Origin: an uncultured Opitutaceae bacterium | GTDB lineage: Bacteria > Verrucomicrobiota > Verrucomicrobiia > Opitutales > Opitutaceae | Length of the DNA stretch: 64,000 nucleotides | Direction: 5' to 3' | NCBI GenBank assembly: GCA_951813085.1 | Contig: OX638348.1 | Coordinates: 3,729,627-3,793,626, forward strand | Shown: in pieces, positions 1 through 8,642 of the stretch | Layout: every line of letters starts with the position of its first letter | Position numbering within the stretch: position 1 is the first letter of the stretch | Notes under the pieces: generated by a model | What the model saw: the letters and a program-made list of their open reading frames with translations, nothing else | Database searches by the model: none | What the model was told of the DNA's origin: nothing | Position numbers and translations under genes: made by a program

Positions 1-359
1 AAACAATGCGGGCTTCTTGATGAAACGCTCATCATTTGGGGGGGCGAATTCGGTCGCACTCCAATGGTCCAAGAGCACAACGCCGGGACGGGAGAGATGA
101 CACCACCAGGTCGTGATCATCATAAGGAATGTTTCAGCATTTGGATGGCTGGCGGTGGCGTAAAAAAGGTTTCACTTACGGAAGTACGGACGAATTCGGG
201 TTCGGCGTAATCGAAAATGAGGTGCACGTTCACGACTTCCACGCAACCTGTCTCCATCTTTTGGGGATCGACCATGAGCGACTAACCTATCGCCATCAAG
301 GCCGCGACTACCGTTTGACCGATGTGCATGGACACGTGGTTCATGATATCATTGCCTAG
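1..359 (+). CDS. DUF1501 family protein, C-terminal part, frameshifted
   Basis: This is the C-terminal end of a DUF1501 protein, a Planctomycete/Verrucomicrobial secreted family distantly related to sulfatases whose function is not established; the gene starts outside the window. Frame 1 reads [17 protein letters not shown] and then [17 protein letters not shown]. The conserved tail ([37 protein letters not shown], ending in HVVHDIIA) continues in frame 3. The switch falls in a run of six A at 162-167; a seventh A would restore one continuous reading frame. I read this as a one-base deletion, more likely a homopolymer sequencing error than decay, because both sides match the family closely. 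The stop is at 357-359. Confidence 0.8.
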
Positions 360-442
360 AAAGTGGGTTGAGCCGAGAAACACCCTTATGACATTACCCG
401 TAACATCTTTGAATTTGTCGTTTTACCGGTCTACTTCCTGAA

Positions 443-1494
443 ATGTCAGATAATCCTACCTTCGAATTGATCGCTAAGAGAGCGGGTGTCGCAAAATCGA
501 CCGTTTCGCTCGCGCTGAGGAATAGTCCCAAGTTGTTGGAGAAAACGCGATTAAGGATCCAGGACGTTGCCCGCGAACTGGGCTATAAACCGAATCCGTT
601 GGTCAGCGCTCAAATGGCTCACATTCGCAGTAGCAGGCCCAAGAAATCGGTGACCACAATTGGATTTCTGAACACTTGGTATGAGGAGGCGAATCATCAA
701 CGTCTCAAGTGGGAAGTCATGGGGCGATTCCACCAAGGTGTGAAGGAGCGGGTGGGGGAGCTGGGGTTCCACTTTGAGCCCTTGGAATTCGATACAACGG
801 TGTATTCGAAACGTCGAATGGAGGAAATAATCAAAGCCCGAAATATTGATCCCCTGGTTCTCTCGCCACTTAGGCGGGTATCTACGGAATTGGTTTTAGA
901 CTGGGACCCGTATGCAGTGGTCAGTATTGGGTATTTTGCTAGCTTTGGAAATATCCACCGTGTATTCTATGATAGCTTCAGCGCGACTCAGGAAGTGCTC
1001 AAGATCGCCCAAAGCAGGGGGTATCAGCGCATTGGATTCATTACCAATGTGGAATCAGAGCAGCGGACGGGTCGGCGTTGGAGCGCCGCGTTTCTTGAGT
1101 TTCAATCGCCTGTATTCCCTTGAGCGGACAAGTGCCGTTGTTACGTATTAACTCCCCCGAGGCGAATTATTCGACACCGGAATTTACTCAAATCGAGAAC
1201 TGGTATCATGAGCATAAACCGGATCTGATAATTAGTTTTCTGGATAGGAGCCTGCGTCATTTGGAGTCGATTGGACTCCGATCGCCAGATGACTTTGGCT
1301 ACATTTCCATGATTCGGTCGGAACGTATGGGCGATATCGCCGGCTACAACCAAGACTTTGAAAGGGTATGGGAGGTAGCGGTCGACATCGTGGTGGATCG
1401 ATTGTTTCAGAATAAACGCGGAGTGGCCGATCACGCCTCCTCCACCCTGCTAATTGGAGAATTTAGAGAAGGTAGAACGTTTCGACGTTATTGA
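443..1494 (+). CDS. LacI/GalR-family transcriptional regulator (frameshifted)
   Basis: A DNA-binding repressor with a periplasmic-binding-protein-like sensor domain. Residues 5-55 form the LacI helix-turn-helix and hinge (FELIAKRAGVAKSTVSLALR, then ELGYKPNPLVSAQMAHIR). The first piece ends at 1123, where the frame is lost between about 1104 and 1119. The effector-domain remainder, beginning about SGQVPLLRI, continues in another frame to 1494. Together they give about 350 residues, the normal family length, so a single missing base explains the break. No strong Shine-Dalgarno is visible before the ATG at 443. The gene lies directly upstream of the glycoside hydrolase cluster, in the same orientation, with a perfect palindrome at 1519-1534 between them. 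I infer that it controls the hydrolase cluster in response to a sugar. Confidence 0.85.
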
Positions 1495-1518
1495 GAGGAA
1501 TAGGACGTTTAGAGGTTT

Positions 1519-1534
1519 ATAAAACATGTTTTAT
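1519..1534. promoter_or_regulatory. Candidate operator, perfect 16-bp palindrome
   Basis: ATAAAACATGTTTTAT is its own reverse complement over 16 bp. It sits 24 bp after the regulator stop codon and 45 bp before the ATG of the first hydrolase gene. LacI-family operators are palindromes of this size, though many have a central CG rather than the AT centre seen here. Assignment to the adjacent LacI-type regulator is inferred from position. Confidence 0.5.
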
Positions 1535-1579
1535 GCTTTTAAATTCGTGTACTTTTATCGCTGTATCTAGTCCTATACG

Positions 1580-3118
1580 ATGAGTTCAACAATAAGCATA
1601 CTCTTTCCAAATAAACTGAGCATCCGACATCTTGTCGTGAGCATTGCCATGGTTCTAAGCGGATTCTTGAGTTCAGCGTCCGGAGCGCAGGAACGGGACA
1701 CCTACGGCGGCTTTACTGATATCAAGGGTGAGGCAACCGGCTTTTTCCATACGGAGAAGATAGATGGCCGATGGTGGCTGGTGACGCCGGAGGGCAATGC
1801 TTTCTGGGGGATTGGGATGGCCCATCCGGTTACGGACTTTATGGAGGGCGCCATCACCTTCACTTATGGTGGCGACCAGGAGGCTTGGTTGCGGGGAACC
1901 ATTCAGCGGATGCGTGACTTGGGGTACAATTGCGTGTGGAGTGGACCGTATTGCCCCGAGCGCATGAGAAGAGGATTTGTCGATAGGGAATTGGCGGAAC
2001 GCATATTCGAGGAGAGCGCGATTCCTTACGGGTTTCCGATCCCGCTCATCAAGCACAATGTCGAGCTAAAGCCCGGGGAAAAGCAGCCTGACGTATTCAG
2101 TGATGAATACGTTGAATACGTCAACGAACTCGTCGCTAGATATGTGCCCAAGCTGAAGGACAATCCGTGGATAATGGGCTATTACTACGGGTTTGGATCC
2201 TGGGATCGGGAGGTCGGCTGGATCAATTCCACCATAGAGCGAATCGGCAGTCCCGGGCGAGCGCGCCTCCTTGGCTTGTTGGAAGATCGATACAAGGGGA
2301 ATATCAAATCCTTGAACGAGGTTTACGGCACGCAGTTTCGATCCTTCGGAGAGCTGAAGCGGTCCGGTTCACTCGTCTATCCAGAATGGATACGGCGGCT
2401 CAAAATGAGTATTGTTCAAATGCCTGACGAGCCGGGCTCTCAGAAAATATTTGACGATGCTCAAGTATTGCTAGGCGAGCTCATCGAGCAAGTGTATCGA
2501 CTCGGGCACGAGGCAATCCGGAAGTATGACCAAAACCATATGATTTTCGGGGCCTATGTCAAAGAGGCCACTTTGAACATGGACATGTGGCGACGAGTCG
2601 ATCCCTACATCGATGTGATCGCGCCTCAGCACGTCAGCAAGGTGTTTCCCATTCGGCAAGTTGTGGAGGCTCTCGATAAGCCGGCCCTCATCAGCGACCA
2701 GCCGTTCGGAAACGTGTACCCGTCGCACCTCATTCGCAAGGGTGGAACTCCTGGGCCGGTTCCGGACCACTTAGATCGGCTCGTTCTTTACGATATCCTT
2801 TCCCATCGAATATCCCGGGATCCGGATTACATCGGCGTGGATTTTTGCGCCTGCCTATTCGACCAATTTCCGACGGAAAGGGCCTATGATCGGGGTCAAC
2901 CTGGCTTCTACTCGATCGATGGCGAGCCGCAGTCGCACCTCATTAGGACGGTTCAGAATCTGAACGCCCAGATGCTGGACAACGTGAAGGTCTCGCATAG
3001 CGATTCCGCGATCGAAGCCTTGGATACGAAGTTTCACGAAACCCTGCAACGATATCGCCAAGTGGTGAATGACCGAAGAGCCTTCCTCCAAAAGAGTCCA
3101 GCGATTGAGAATCCGTGA
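1580..3118 (+). CDS. Secreted agarase-like glycoside hydrolase (GH-A type), unit 1 gene A
   Basis: A 512-residue exported protein with a predicted TIM-barrel fold related to agarase/beta-galactosidase-type glycoside hydrolases; the substrate is unknown. An N-terminal signal peptide covers about residues 1-36, ending SASGA. The hallmark DGRWWLVTPEGNAFWGIGM (about 60-78) is the beta-strand entry motif of agarase-like families. The usual acid/base strand appears as NPWIMGYYYGFGSWD (about 194-208) and the usual nucleophile strand as PALISDQPFGN (about 368-378); in both, the Glu expected in clan GH-A is replaced. It is a close paralogue of the gene at 4510-6003. It is followed by a Tat-exported relative at 3311, and the pair is repeated downstream. 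Its position behind the LacI regulator and palindrome suggests sugar-responsive expression. Confidence 0.7.
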   Translation: MSSTISILFPNKLSIRHLVVSIAMVLSGFLSSASGAQERDTYGGFTDIKGEATGFFHTEKIDGRWWLVTPEGNAFWGIGMAHPVTDFMEGAITFTYGGDQEAWLRGTIQRMRDLGYNCVWSGPYCPERMRRGFVDRELAERIFEESAIPYGFPIPLIKHNVELKPGEKQPDVFSDEYVEYVNELVARYVPKLKDNPWIMGYYYGFGSWDREVGWINSTIERIGSPGRARLLGLLEDRYKGNIKSLNEVYGTQFRSFGELKRSGSLVYPEWIRRLKMSIVQMPDEPGSQKIFDDAQVLLGELIEQVYRLGHEAIRKYDQNHMIFGAYVKEATLNMDMWRRVDPYIDVIAPQHVSKVFPIRQVVEALDKPALISDQPFGNVYPSHLIRKGGTPGPVPDHLDRLVLYDILSHRISRDPDYIGVDFCACLFDQFPTERAYDRGQPGFYSIDGEPQSHLIRTVQNLNAQMLDNVKVSHSDSAIEALDTKFHETLQRYRQVVNDRRAFLQKSPAIENP

Positions 3119-3204
3119 GGAGAGGCGCGGGGCGAGCGGCGAGGTTCGAGGGATAAGATACTATCCGCCTTCGCTAGAGCTTCTAACTTCAATAAGACTA
3201 CGAC

Positions 3205-3303
3205 GAGACAAGGAACCAAGCAAAAAGAATCTAGCATCCAGAAACCAGTTACAAGCAACCAGAATCAAGTATCAAGAAACCAGCATCAAGAACCCAGGAT
3301 CTA
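3205..3303. repeat. Degenerate heptamer tandem array, copy 1
   Basis: From 3227 to 3303 the sequence divides into eleven contiguous 7-mers of the pattern G-N-A-W-C-M-A: gaatcta, gcatcca, gaaacca, gttacaa, gcaacca, gaatcaa, gtatcaa, gaaacca, gcatcaa, gaaccca, ggatcta. Two further units (gagacaa, ggaacca) and one 8-base unit extend it upstream to 3205. The array ends 7 bases before the ATG of the Tat-exported hydrolase at 3311. Period 7 is not coding. A similar array precedes the paralogous gene at 6112. Confidence 0.75.
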
Positions 3304-3310
3304 GTAAGCT

Positions 3311-4471
3311 ATGAATAGAAGGCATTTTATTAAGCGGGGAATGATCGTAGGAGCGGGGCTGATTCACGCGCCTCGAATGCTGTTTGGCGCGCTGGTGGAC
3401 GTTAAAACCACTCAAACCGCAACCAAGGGATATTTTACTTTGGGCCGTCGGAATGATCGTTGGTGGTTGGTAACCCCGGAGGGCAAACCCTTCTTTTCCA
3501 TCGGGCTGAACCATATCGATCCAGCCACTTTGCGCTATCCGGAGAATATCGACCTTTGGCGAGAGAAGTACGGCGGCAGCACGATTAAATGGATTAGAGA
3601 TTCCGTCGCGCCGAACCTTAAGGAATGGGGCTTCAACTCTATCGGCTGGGTGCAGGAGGTAACGGTCCGGCAATGGCGACACTCTCGCGCCTTCACTGTC
3701 GATGAGTACCGGGCGCTCGACATGCCCTACTGCCACTTGTTGCCCTTTACGGAATCCCACCAATGGGAAAAGCATACAGTCAACTACGACTTCCGAAGCC
3801 AAGACTGGAAAGACTGGTGCGACTACGTGGCTCGCGATCATTGCGCTGAGCTGAGCGACGACCCGAATCTGATTGGCTATTTCTACAGCGACTGCCCGAT
3901 GTGGATACACAATCGCGATCTTAGTGCATGGAAGGGACCCATCTTCGATCCGGAACGCCTGAAATCCGAGGCAGGCCGCAGGGAACTGACCGAGATCGCC
4001 CACAGCTACTACAAAACCACCCACGACGCGATTCGTCGCTACGATCCGCATCACTTAATCTTGGGCGACCGCTACGAAGCCAATGCGCCCATAGCGATGG
4101 AAGTCATCAACGCCGCCAAGCCATTCGTCGATGTATTCTCTTTCCAGGACTTCCGTGAGCCCGTGAAGCATCTTAAACACTGGCACGAAACAACCGGAAA
4201 GCCCGTGCTACTAGCCGATGCCGCGCGCATCAAATGGAATACTGTTCCCGGCGAATTCACTCCCAACGACGGCGACTGGTATGCGGAAACTTTAGAGGCA
4301 TTGTACCAAAATCCTGGATGCATCGGCTTCCATCTCTGCGGCGCCTACCAACGGAATAAGGCCCGGCGATATGGCTTGCTCGACGAACGTGAAAATCCGG
4401 ATTCCGAGAACGTAGATAAAATGACCGCTGCCAACAAGCGGATCGCGCAGATGATGGAGTCTCAGTTATAG
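3311..4471 (+). CDS. Tat-exported agarase-like glycoside hydrolase, unit 1 gene B
   Basis: A 386-residue protein beginning with a twin-arginine leader (RRHFIKRGMIVGAGLI) and so probably exported folded by Tat. The mature part has the same barrel entry motif as its neighbours (RWWLVTPEGKPFFSIGLNHIDP, about 55-76). A conserved region EWGFNSIGWVQEVTVRQWRHSR follows, then DPNLIGYFYSDCPMW (about 184-198) and KPVLLADAARIKW (about 296-308). The acid/base Asn-Glu of related GH-A enzymes is replaced by Ser-Asp, and the nucleophile position holds Asp. Its closest relative here is the gene at 6112-7269. Function as a polysaccharide or oligosaccharide hydrolase is inferred; the altered catalytic residues leave room for another activity. 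Confidence 0.7.
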   Translation: MNRRHFIKRGMIVGAGLIHAPRMLFGALVDVKTTQTATKGYFTLGRRNDRWWLVTPEGKPFFSIGLNHIDPATLRYPENIDLWREKYGGSTIKWIRDSVAPNLKEWGFNSIGWVQEVTVRQWRHSRAFTVDEYRALDMPYCHLLPFTESHQWEKHTVNYDFRSQDWKDWCDYVARDHCAELSDDPNLIGYFYSDCPMWIHNRDLSAWKGPIFDPERLKSEAGRRELTEIAHSYYKTTHDAIRRYDPHHLILGDRYEANAPIAMEVINAAKPFVDVFSFQDFREPVKHLKHWHETTGKPVLLADAARIKWNTVPGEFTPNDGDWYAETLEALYQNPGCIGFHLCGAYQRNKARRYGLLDERENPDSENVDKMTAANKRIAQMMESQL

Positions 4472-4509
4472 TCAAACCTTCGCATTTAATCCACGATCAC
4501 TTGGTCATT

Positions 4510-6003
4510 ATGAATATCCTTGGTAAAAATCTACTCCTGGCCTTTATCCTCAGCAGCGTTACAGTAGTTGATGCCGAACTCGATGCCTACGGCGGCTTTA
4601 CCGATATTAAAGGAGGGAAAACAGGTTTCTTTCACACCGAAAAGATTGATGGCCGGTGGTGGCTAGTGACTCCGGAGGGCAATGCCTTCTGGGGGATCGG
4701 CATGAGTCATCCGGTTACGGGTTGGACGCAAGGTGCGGTGACCTTCATCTACAACGGAGATCAGGAGGCATGGTTTCGCGATACCATCAAGCGTATGCAG
4801 GACCTAGGCTACAACTGCGTGTGGAGTGGCCCTTATTGTCCGGAGCGGGTGCGGTCGGGATTCCTGGACAAGCGGTTGGCGGAGAAAGTCTTTAAAGAAT
4901 CCACCATTCCCTACGGCTATCCGGTAGCCCTGATCAAGCATGCGGTAGAACTCAAACCGGGAGAAAAGCGCCCGGATGTATTCAGTGATGAATACGCGGA
5001 ATTTGTGCGGGGAGAGGTGGAGCAGCATGTGGTCCCCAATAAAGATGACCCGTGGATCATGGGTTACTACTGGGGCTTCGGGTCCTTTGATAGGGACTGG
5101 CTGTGGGTCAATAACCACTTGGAGCGCAAAGGTAGCCCAGGTCGCGCGCGACTGATGTCGGTTCTCGAGGACCGCTACCAGGGGGACATCGCAGCCCTGA
5201 ACAAGGTCTACGGAACCACGTTCAAGTCGTTCCGAGCATTTAAAACTGATGGCATGATTGAGTATCCAGACTGGGTAACGCACGTTAAGTCAGGCAGGGC
5301 GACGATGCCGCATACACTGGGAGCTCAGGAAATCTTTGATGACGCGGCAGCGCTGCTCGGTGAAATTGTGGAGAAGGTGCATGCTTTGGGCTTCAATGAA
5401 GTGCGCAAGCACGACCAAAATCACATGATCCTCGGATGCTATGTGAAGGAAGCGACCTACACCAAGGAGATCTGGCGTCGGATTGCCCCTTACATTGACG
5501 TGTTGGCTCCTCAACATGTGAGCAAGGTCTTTCCCATCAGCCCCATGGTCGAGGAACTGCAAATGCCAGCCATTATCAGCGACCAGCCTTATGGAAACGT
5601 ATATACCGACCATCTTCTGACTCAACGGGCGGCCCACGGTCCAGTGCCCGATCATGTCGACCGTCACATTCTATATGACCTGCTGACGGAACGTATATCG
5701 GTGGATCCCGATCTAACCGGAGCCAATATGTGCGCCTGCATGTTTGATCAATCCCATTGGGAGAAAGCCTACGAACGCGGCCAGCCCGGTTTCTGGACTA
5801 TAGACGGAGAACCGAGAACTCACCTCATCAGATCGGTACAACACTCAAACTTGATCCTTTTTCAAAAGGTTAAAAAGAAGCACGACCACGAAACCATCCA
5901 AAATTTGGATGAGAAGTTTCATCATGTGCTTGGGTTGTATCAGGAAGTGATGGATTACCGAAAAGAATTTTTAGAGAAGGTTCCTGCAATAACGTATCCG
6001 TGA
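4510..6003 (+). CDS. Secreted agarase-like glycoside hydrolase, unit 2 gene A
   Basis: Paralogue of the gene at 1580-3118, colinear over its whole length (DAYGGFTDIKGGKTGFFHTE, then DGRWWLVTPEGNAFWGIGM). I choose the ATG at 4510 rather than the TTG at 4501 because it gives a compact signal peptide (MNILGKNLLLAFILSSVTVVDA) and a 497-residue product. The presumed active-site strands read DPWIMGYYWGFGSFDRDW (about 179-196) and PAIISDQPYGN (about 352-362), again without the Glu residues expected in clan GH-A. It follows the Tat-exported gene by under 40 bp and is followed by that gene's paralogue at 6112, so it is the first member of the second copy of the two-gene unit. Confidence 0.7.
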   Translation: MNILGKNLLLAFILSSVTVVDAELDAYGGFTDIKGGKTGFFHTEKIDGRWWLVTPEGNAFWGIGMSHPVTGWTQGAVTFIYNGDQEAWFRDTIKRMQDLGYNCVWSGPYCPERVRSGFLDKRLAEKVFKESTIPYGYPVALIKHAVELKPGEKRPDVFSDEYAEFVRGEVEQHVVPNKDDPWIMGYYWGFGSFDRDWLWVNNHLERKGSPGRARLMSVLEDRYQGDIAALNKVYGTTFKSFRAFKTDGMIEYPDWVTHVKSGRATMPHTLGAQEIFDDAAALLGEIVEKVHALGFNEVRKHDQNHMILGCYVKEATYTKEIWRRIAPYIDVLAPQHVSKVFPISPMVEELQMPAIISDQPYGNVYTDHLLTQRAAHGPVPDHVDRHILYDLLTERISVDPDLTGANMCACMFDQSHWEKAYERGQPGFWTIDGEPRTHLIRSVQHSNLILFQKVKKKHDHETIQNLDEKFHHVLGLYQEVMDYRKEFLEKVPAITYP

Positions 6004-6014
6004 GCTCGATGTTA

Positions 6015-6112
6015 GAGTTCAGCAACTAGAGAGCCGTATCGAGAACCGAAAAAACCGCATCAGGAATCCAGAACCAAATAACCAGCAACCAGAATCAAGT
6101 ATCCAGAAACTA
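6015..6112. repeat. Degenerate heptamer tandem array, copy 2
   Basis: Fourteen contiguous 7-mers with no slippage, among them gcaacta, gtatcga, gaaccga, gaatcca, gaaccaa, gcaacca, gaatcaa, gtatcca and gaaacta. The last unit (6106-6112) donates the A of the ATG of the downstream Tat-exported gene. It is the counterpart of the array at 3205-3303. Individual units are shared (gcaacca followed by gaatcaa occurs in both) but the order differs elsewhere, so the arrays have diverged since duplication or been remodelled. Confidence 0.75.
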
Positions 6113-7269
6113 TGAACAGAAGACAATTTATTGAACGTTCCGTTGCCGCAGGGCTGGGCATGTCGATGGGAAAGCATTTGCTTGGAGCCACTCCCGCCAA
6201 GACAACTCAGTTGGACGCCAAGGGCTTTTTTACCCTCGGACAAGTAGACGGCCGGTGGATCTTGATCACTCCGGAAGGGAAACCGTTTTTCACTCTAGGC
6301 ATGAACCATATCGATCCGGCCAGTCTTCGCTACCCGGAAAACATCCATATCTGGGAAGACAAGTACGATGGCAGCACGTTGAAGTGGATCCAGGAGTCCG
6401 TAGTTCCCAACCTTAAGGAGTGGGGTTTCAACTCTGTGGGCTGGGTGCAGGAGGTCACAGTTCGCAAATGGCGTCACTCGCGCCCCTTCACCGTGGACGA
6501 ATACAGGGCGCTGGAAATGCCTTATTGCCACCTCTTGCCATTTATGGAATCGCACCAATGGGAAAAGCATACCGTCCATTATGACTTTTTCAGCGATGAT
6601 TGGATCGAACGTTGTGACTACATCGCTCGGGCCCACTGCGCCGAACTGAGAGACGACCCGAATCTAATAGGTTACTTCTACAGCGATTGTCCCACCTGGA
6701 CGCATGACCGGGCGGAAAACAAATGGCGCGGACCGATCTTTGACCCGAAAAAACTGGAGTCCGAAGCCGGCAGAGACGAGTTGAGGGCCTTGGCGAAGCA
6801 GTATTACAAAACCACCCACGACGCTATCCGTCGACACGATAAGCATCACTTGATTCTTGGCGACCGCTATGAGGCCAATGCCCATATCGCTATGCCTCTG
6901 GTTGAAGCGGCTAAGCCTTACATCGATGTGCTATCATTCCAGGACTTCCGAGACCCCATCCAGCACATGGACTATTGGTTCAAAGAAACGGGGATTCCAG
7001 TGCTGCTGGCAGATGCAGCTGGTATCCAGAGAGCGGATAACAACTTCACTCGAAACGATGGAGAATGGTACACGAAGGTGCTCGATGGATTGATTGAGAA
7101 TCCGGGTTGCATAGGCTTTCACCTGTGTGGCGCCTACCAGCGCAACAAAGCGCGGAGACGCGGTCTTCTCGATGAGTTCGAGAAACTCGATGAAGAAAAC
7201 GTGACGCTCATCCAGGCCGCTAATGAAAAGGCCACCCGTTGGATGAGTGCCTTGCCGTCACCTTCGTAG
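6112..7269 (+). CDS. Tat-exported agarase-like glycoside hydrolase, unit 2 gene B
   Basis: A 385-residue paralogue of the gene at 3311-4471, sharing the twin-arginine leader (RRQFIERSVAAGLGMSMG) and long identical stretches such as EWGFNSVGWVQEVTVRKW and YFYSDCPTW. The barrel entry motif is RWILITPEGKPFFTLGMNHIDP. The presumed catalytic strands are DPNLIGYFYSDCPTW (about 182-196) and PVLLADAAGIQ (about 296-306), with Asp at the nucleophile position. The start ATG overlaps the last unit of the heptamer array, and no classical Shine-Dalgarno is visible. It completes the second copy of the tandem unit. The next gene, at 7292, is a third, more distant relative in the same direction, suggesting one transcript from 1580 to 8416. 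Confidence 0.7.
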   Translation: MNRRQFIERSVAAGLGMSMGKHLLGATPAKTTQLDAKGFFTLGQVDGRWILITPEGKPFFTLGMNHIDPASLRYPENIHIWEDKYDGSTLKWIQESVVPNLKEWGFNSVGWVQEVTVRKWRHSRPFTVDEYRALEMPYCHLLPFMESHQWEKHTVHYDFFSDDWIERCDYIARAHCAELRDDPNLIGYFYSDCPTWTHDRAENKWRGPIFDPKKLESEAGRDELRALAKQYYKTTHDAIRRHDKHHLILGDRYEANAHIAMPLVEAAKPYIDVLSFQDFRDPIQHMDYWFKETGIPVLLADAAGIQRADNNFTRNDGEWYTKVLDGLIENPGCIGFHLCGAYQRNKARRRGLLDEFEKLDEENVTLIQAANEKATRWMSALPSPS

Positions 7270-7291
7270 TAGATAGGCTTGGGGAGCTTAA

Positions 7292-8416
7292 ATGAAACAC
7301 TATTCAATTTCATTGATTCTATCGGGACTGCTCTGCCTTCCCATTGCTGCTGACGAAAAGGAAGCGCGAAACATTAGCCTTGAAGAAATTGATGGGCGTC
7401 ACTGGCTTGTTAACATGGAGGGTGAGCCCTTCTTTGCTCACGGTATCACTCATGTTAATACACAACGGGCTGAGTTCGATTACGGTGAATTTTCGAGGGC
7501 TTGCAAGGAGCTTGGCTTTAATGCCTACGGCTATGGCTGTCCCCCAGAGCTTCGCTCTGATATGCCTTACGTGGAAGGTTGGAATCACCTGGCTCCTATT
7601 TCCACATACCGAGGAAAGAATGGCGTAAAGTTCGTAGATGTCTTTGATCCCAAAGAACAGGCCCGGCTGGAAGCCGGCGTGAAGGCCATTTGCGGAAGGA
7701 ATCGCGACAACCCCAATTTGATCGGCTATTGTTGGACGGATCTCGGCGCCTGGCCGCTGGAAAACTCTACGGGAAAAAACTGGGTCGAATTCATCCGCTC
7801 GCTGCCGGAGAATGCTCCTGGTCAGCAGGCCTGGCAGACCTTCCTCAATTCCTGGAATGGAGAGGATTCCAAGGCTCGCGATCGGGCCTTTCTTAAGTTG
7901 ATCGCTCGTGAGTATTTTCGTACCATCGGAGAGGCCAACCACAGATACGATCCCGATCACCTCGTTTTCGGTGACCGCTTCGCTTTCAATACCTATGACC
8001 CTGACGTAGTGAAAGAGATGCTCCCGTATGTCGATGCTATCGCCATTCAGCCGCCGTTTCAAAGCGCGTACCCAGGAGATAAGTACGACGAAATTTATAA
8101 ACTCGCGGGTAAACCCATCATCCTCTGCGATTTTGCCATCCGCTTCAAAGATGGCGACAAAGACATCCGCAACTGGAAGCCGGCTGAGAATTCCGTCGTA
8201 GCCGGCAAAGACTACACTGAATATGTAAAAGCCGCCCTCGACTCCGAATACATAATAGGCGTGTTCTGGTGCAACCCGGTAGATACGCCTCGCGGATTCG
8301 GCAATCCCGGTGTTAAGCAGGGCTTCTTTTCGGATGGCCTATCCGACCGTCCCGGCTTGCACCAGGAGGTCAAGGAGCTGAATGCCTACCTAGTTTCCAA
8401 AACACCGAAACGGTGA
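7292..8416 (+). CDS. Secreted agarase-like glycoside hydrolase, divergent fifth member
   Basis: A 374-residue protein with a signal peptide (MKHYSISLILSGLLCLPIAA). The barrel motif is DGRHWLVNMEGEPFFAHGITHVN. It lacks the regions that define the two pairs upstream, so it is a third subgroup. The presumed catalytic strands are NPNLIGYCWTDLGAW (about 140-154) and KPIILCDFAIRF (about 274-285), once more with Asp rather than Glu. It starts 22 bp after the preceding gene, so it probably belongs to the same operon. Substrate is unknown. It could act on the product of the upstream enzymes, but this is only suggested by position. Confidence 0.65.
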   Translation: MKHYSISLILSGLLCLPIAADEKEARNISLEEIDGRHWLVNMEGEPFFAHGITHVNTQRAEFDYGEFSRACKELGFNAYGYGCPPELRSDMPYVEGWNHLAPISTYRGKNGVKFVDVFDPKEQARLEAGVKAICGRNRDNPNLIGYCWTDLGAWPLENSTGKNWVEFIRSLPENAPGQQAWQTFLNSWNGEDSKARDRAFLKLIAREYFRTIGEANHRYDPDHLVFGDRFAFNTYDPDVVKEMLPYVDAIAIQPPFQSAYPGDKYDEIYKLAGKPIILCDFAIRFKDGDKDIRNWKPAENSVVAGKDYTEYVKAALDSEYIIGVFWCNPVDTPRGFGNPGVKQGFFSDGLSDRPGLHQEVKELNAYLVSKTPKR

Positions 8417-8642
8417 ATCGGCTTGCGGCCTGTAGACGACAATGGGCTCTACCGAGTCTTCTGAGCGTCATAACCACTACCAAGCGAAGCGCCACACCTA
8501 CAAACGAAGTGAAGAATAACAGAGCAAAGCGACACCCACATCAAGGCCTGACGTCTTCTACTGCTCCCTCGATATTTCCTATTATCCCTTCTTGAACTTC
8601 CTCAAGTAGTTAACCGCGACCTGATAAACTGCTGGATTTCCA

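Noticed and set aside
3205..3303. The heptamer array considered as a CRISPR array
   Set aside because: Units are 7 nt with no spacers, the repeat is degenerate, and no cas gene is nearby.
3272..4054. A 260-codon minus-strand frame opposite the Tat-exported hydrolase
   Set aside because: Fully overlaps a conserved gene and has shadow composition; similar partial frames occur opposite its paralogue.
7319..8062. A 247-codon minus-strand frame opposite the fifth hydrolase gene
   Set aside because: Overlaps a gene with signal peptide and family motifs, and encodes nothing recognisable.
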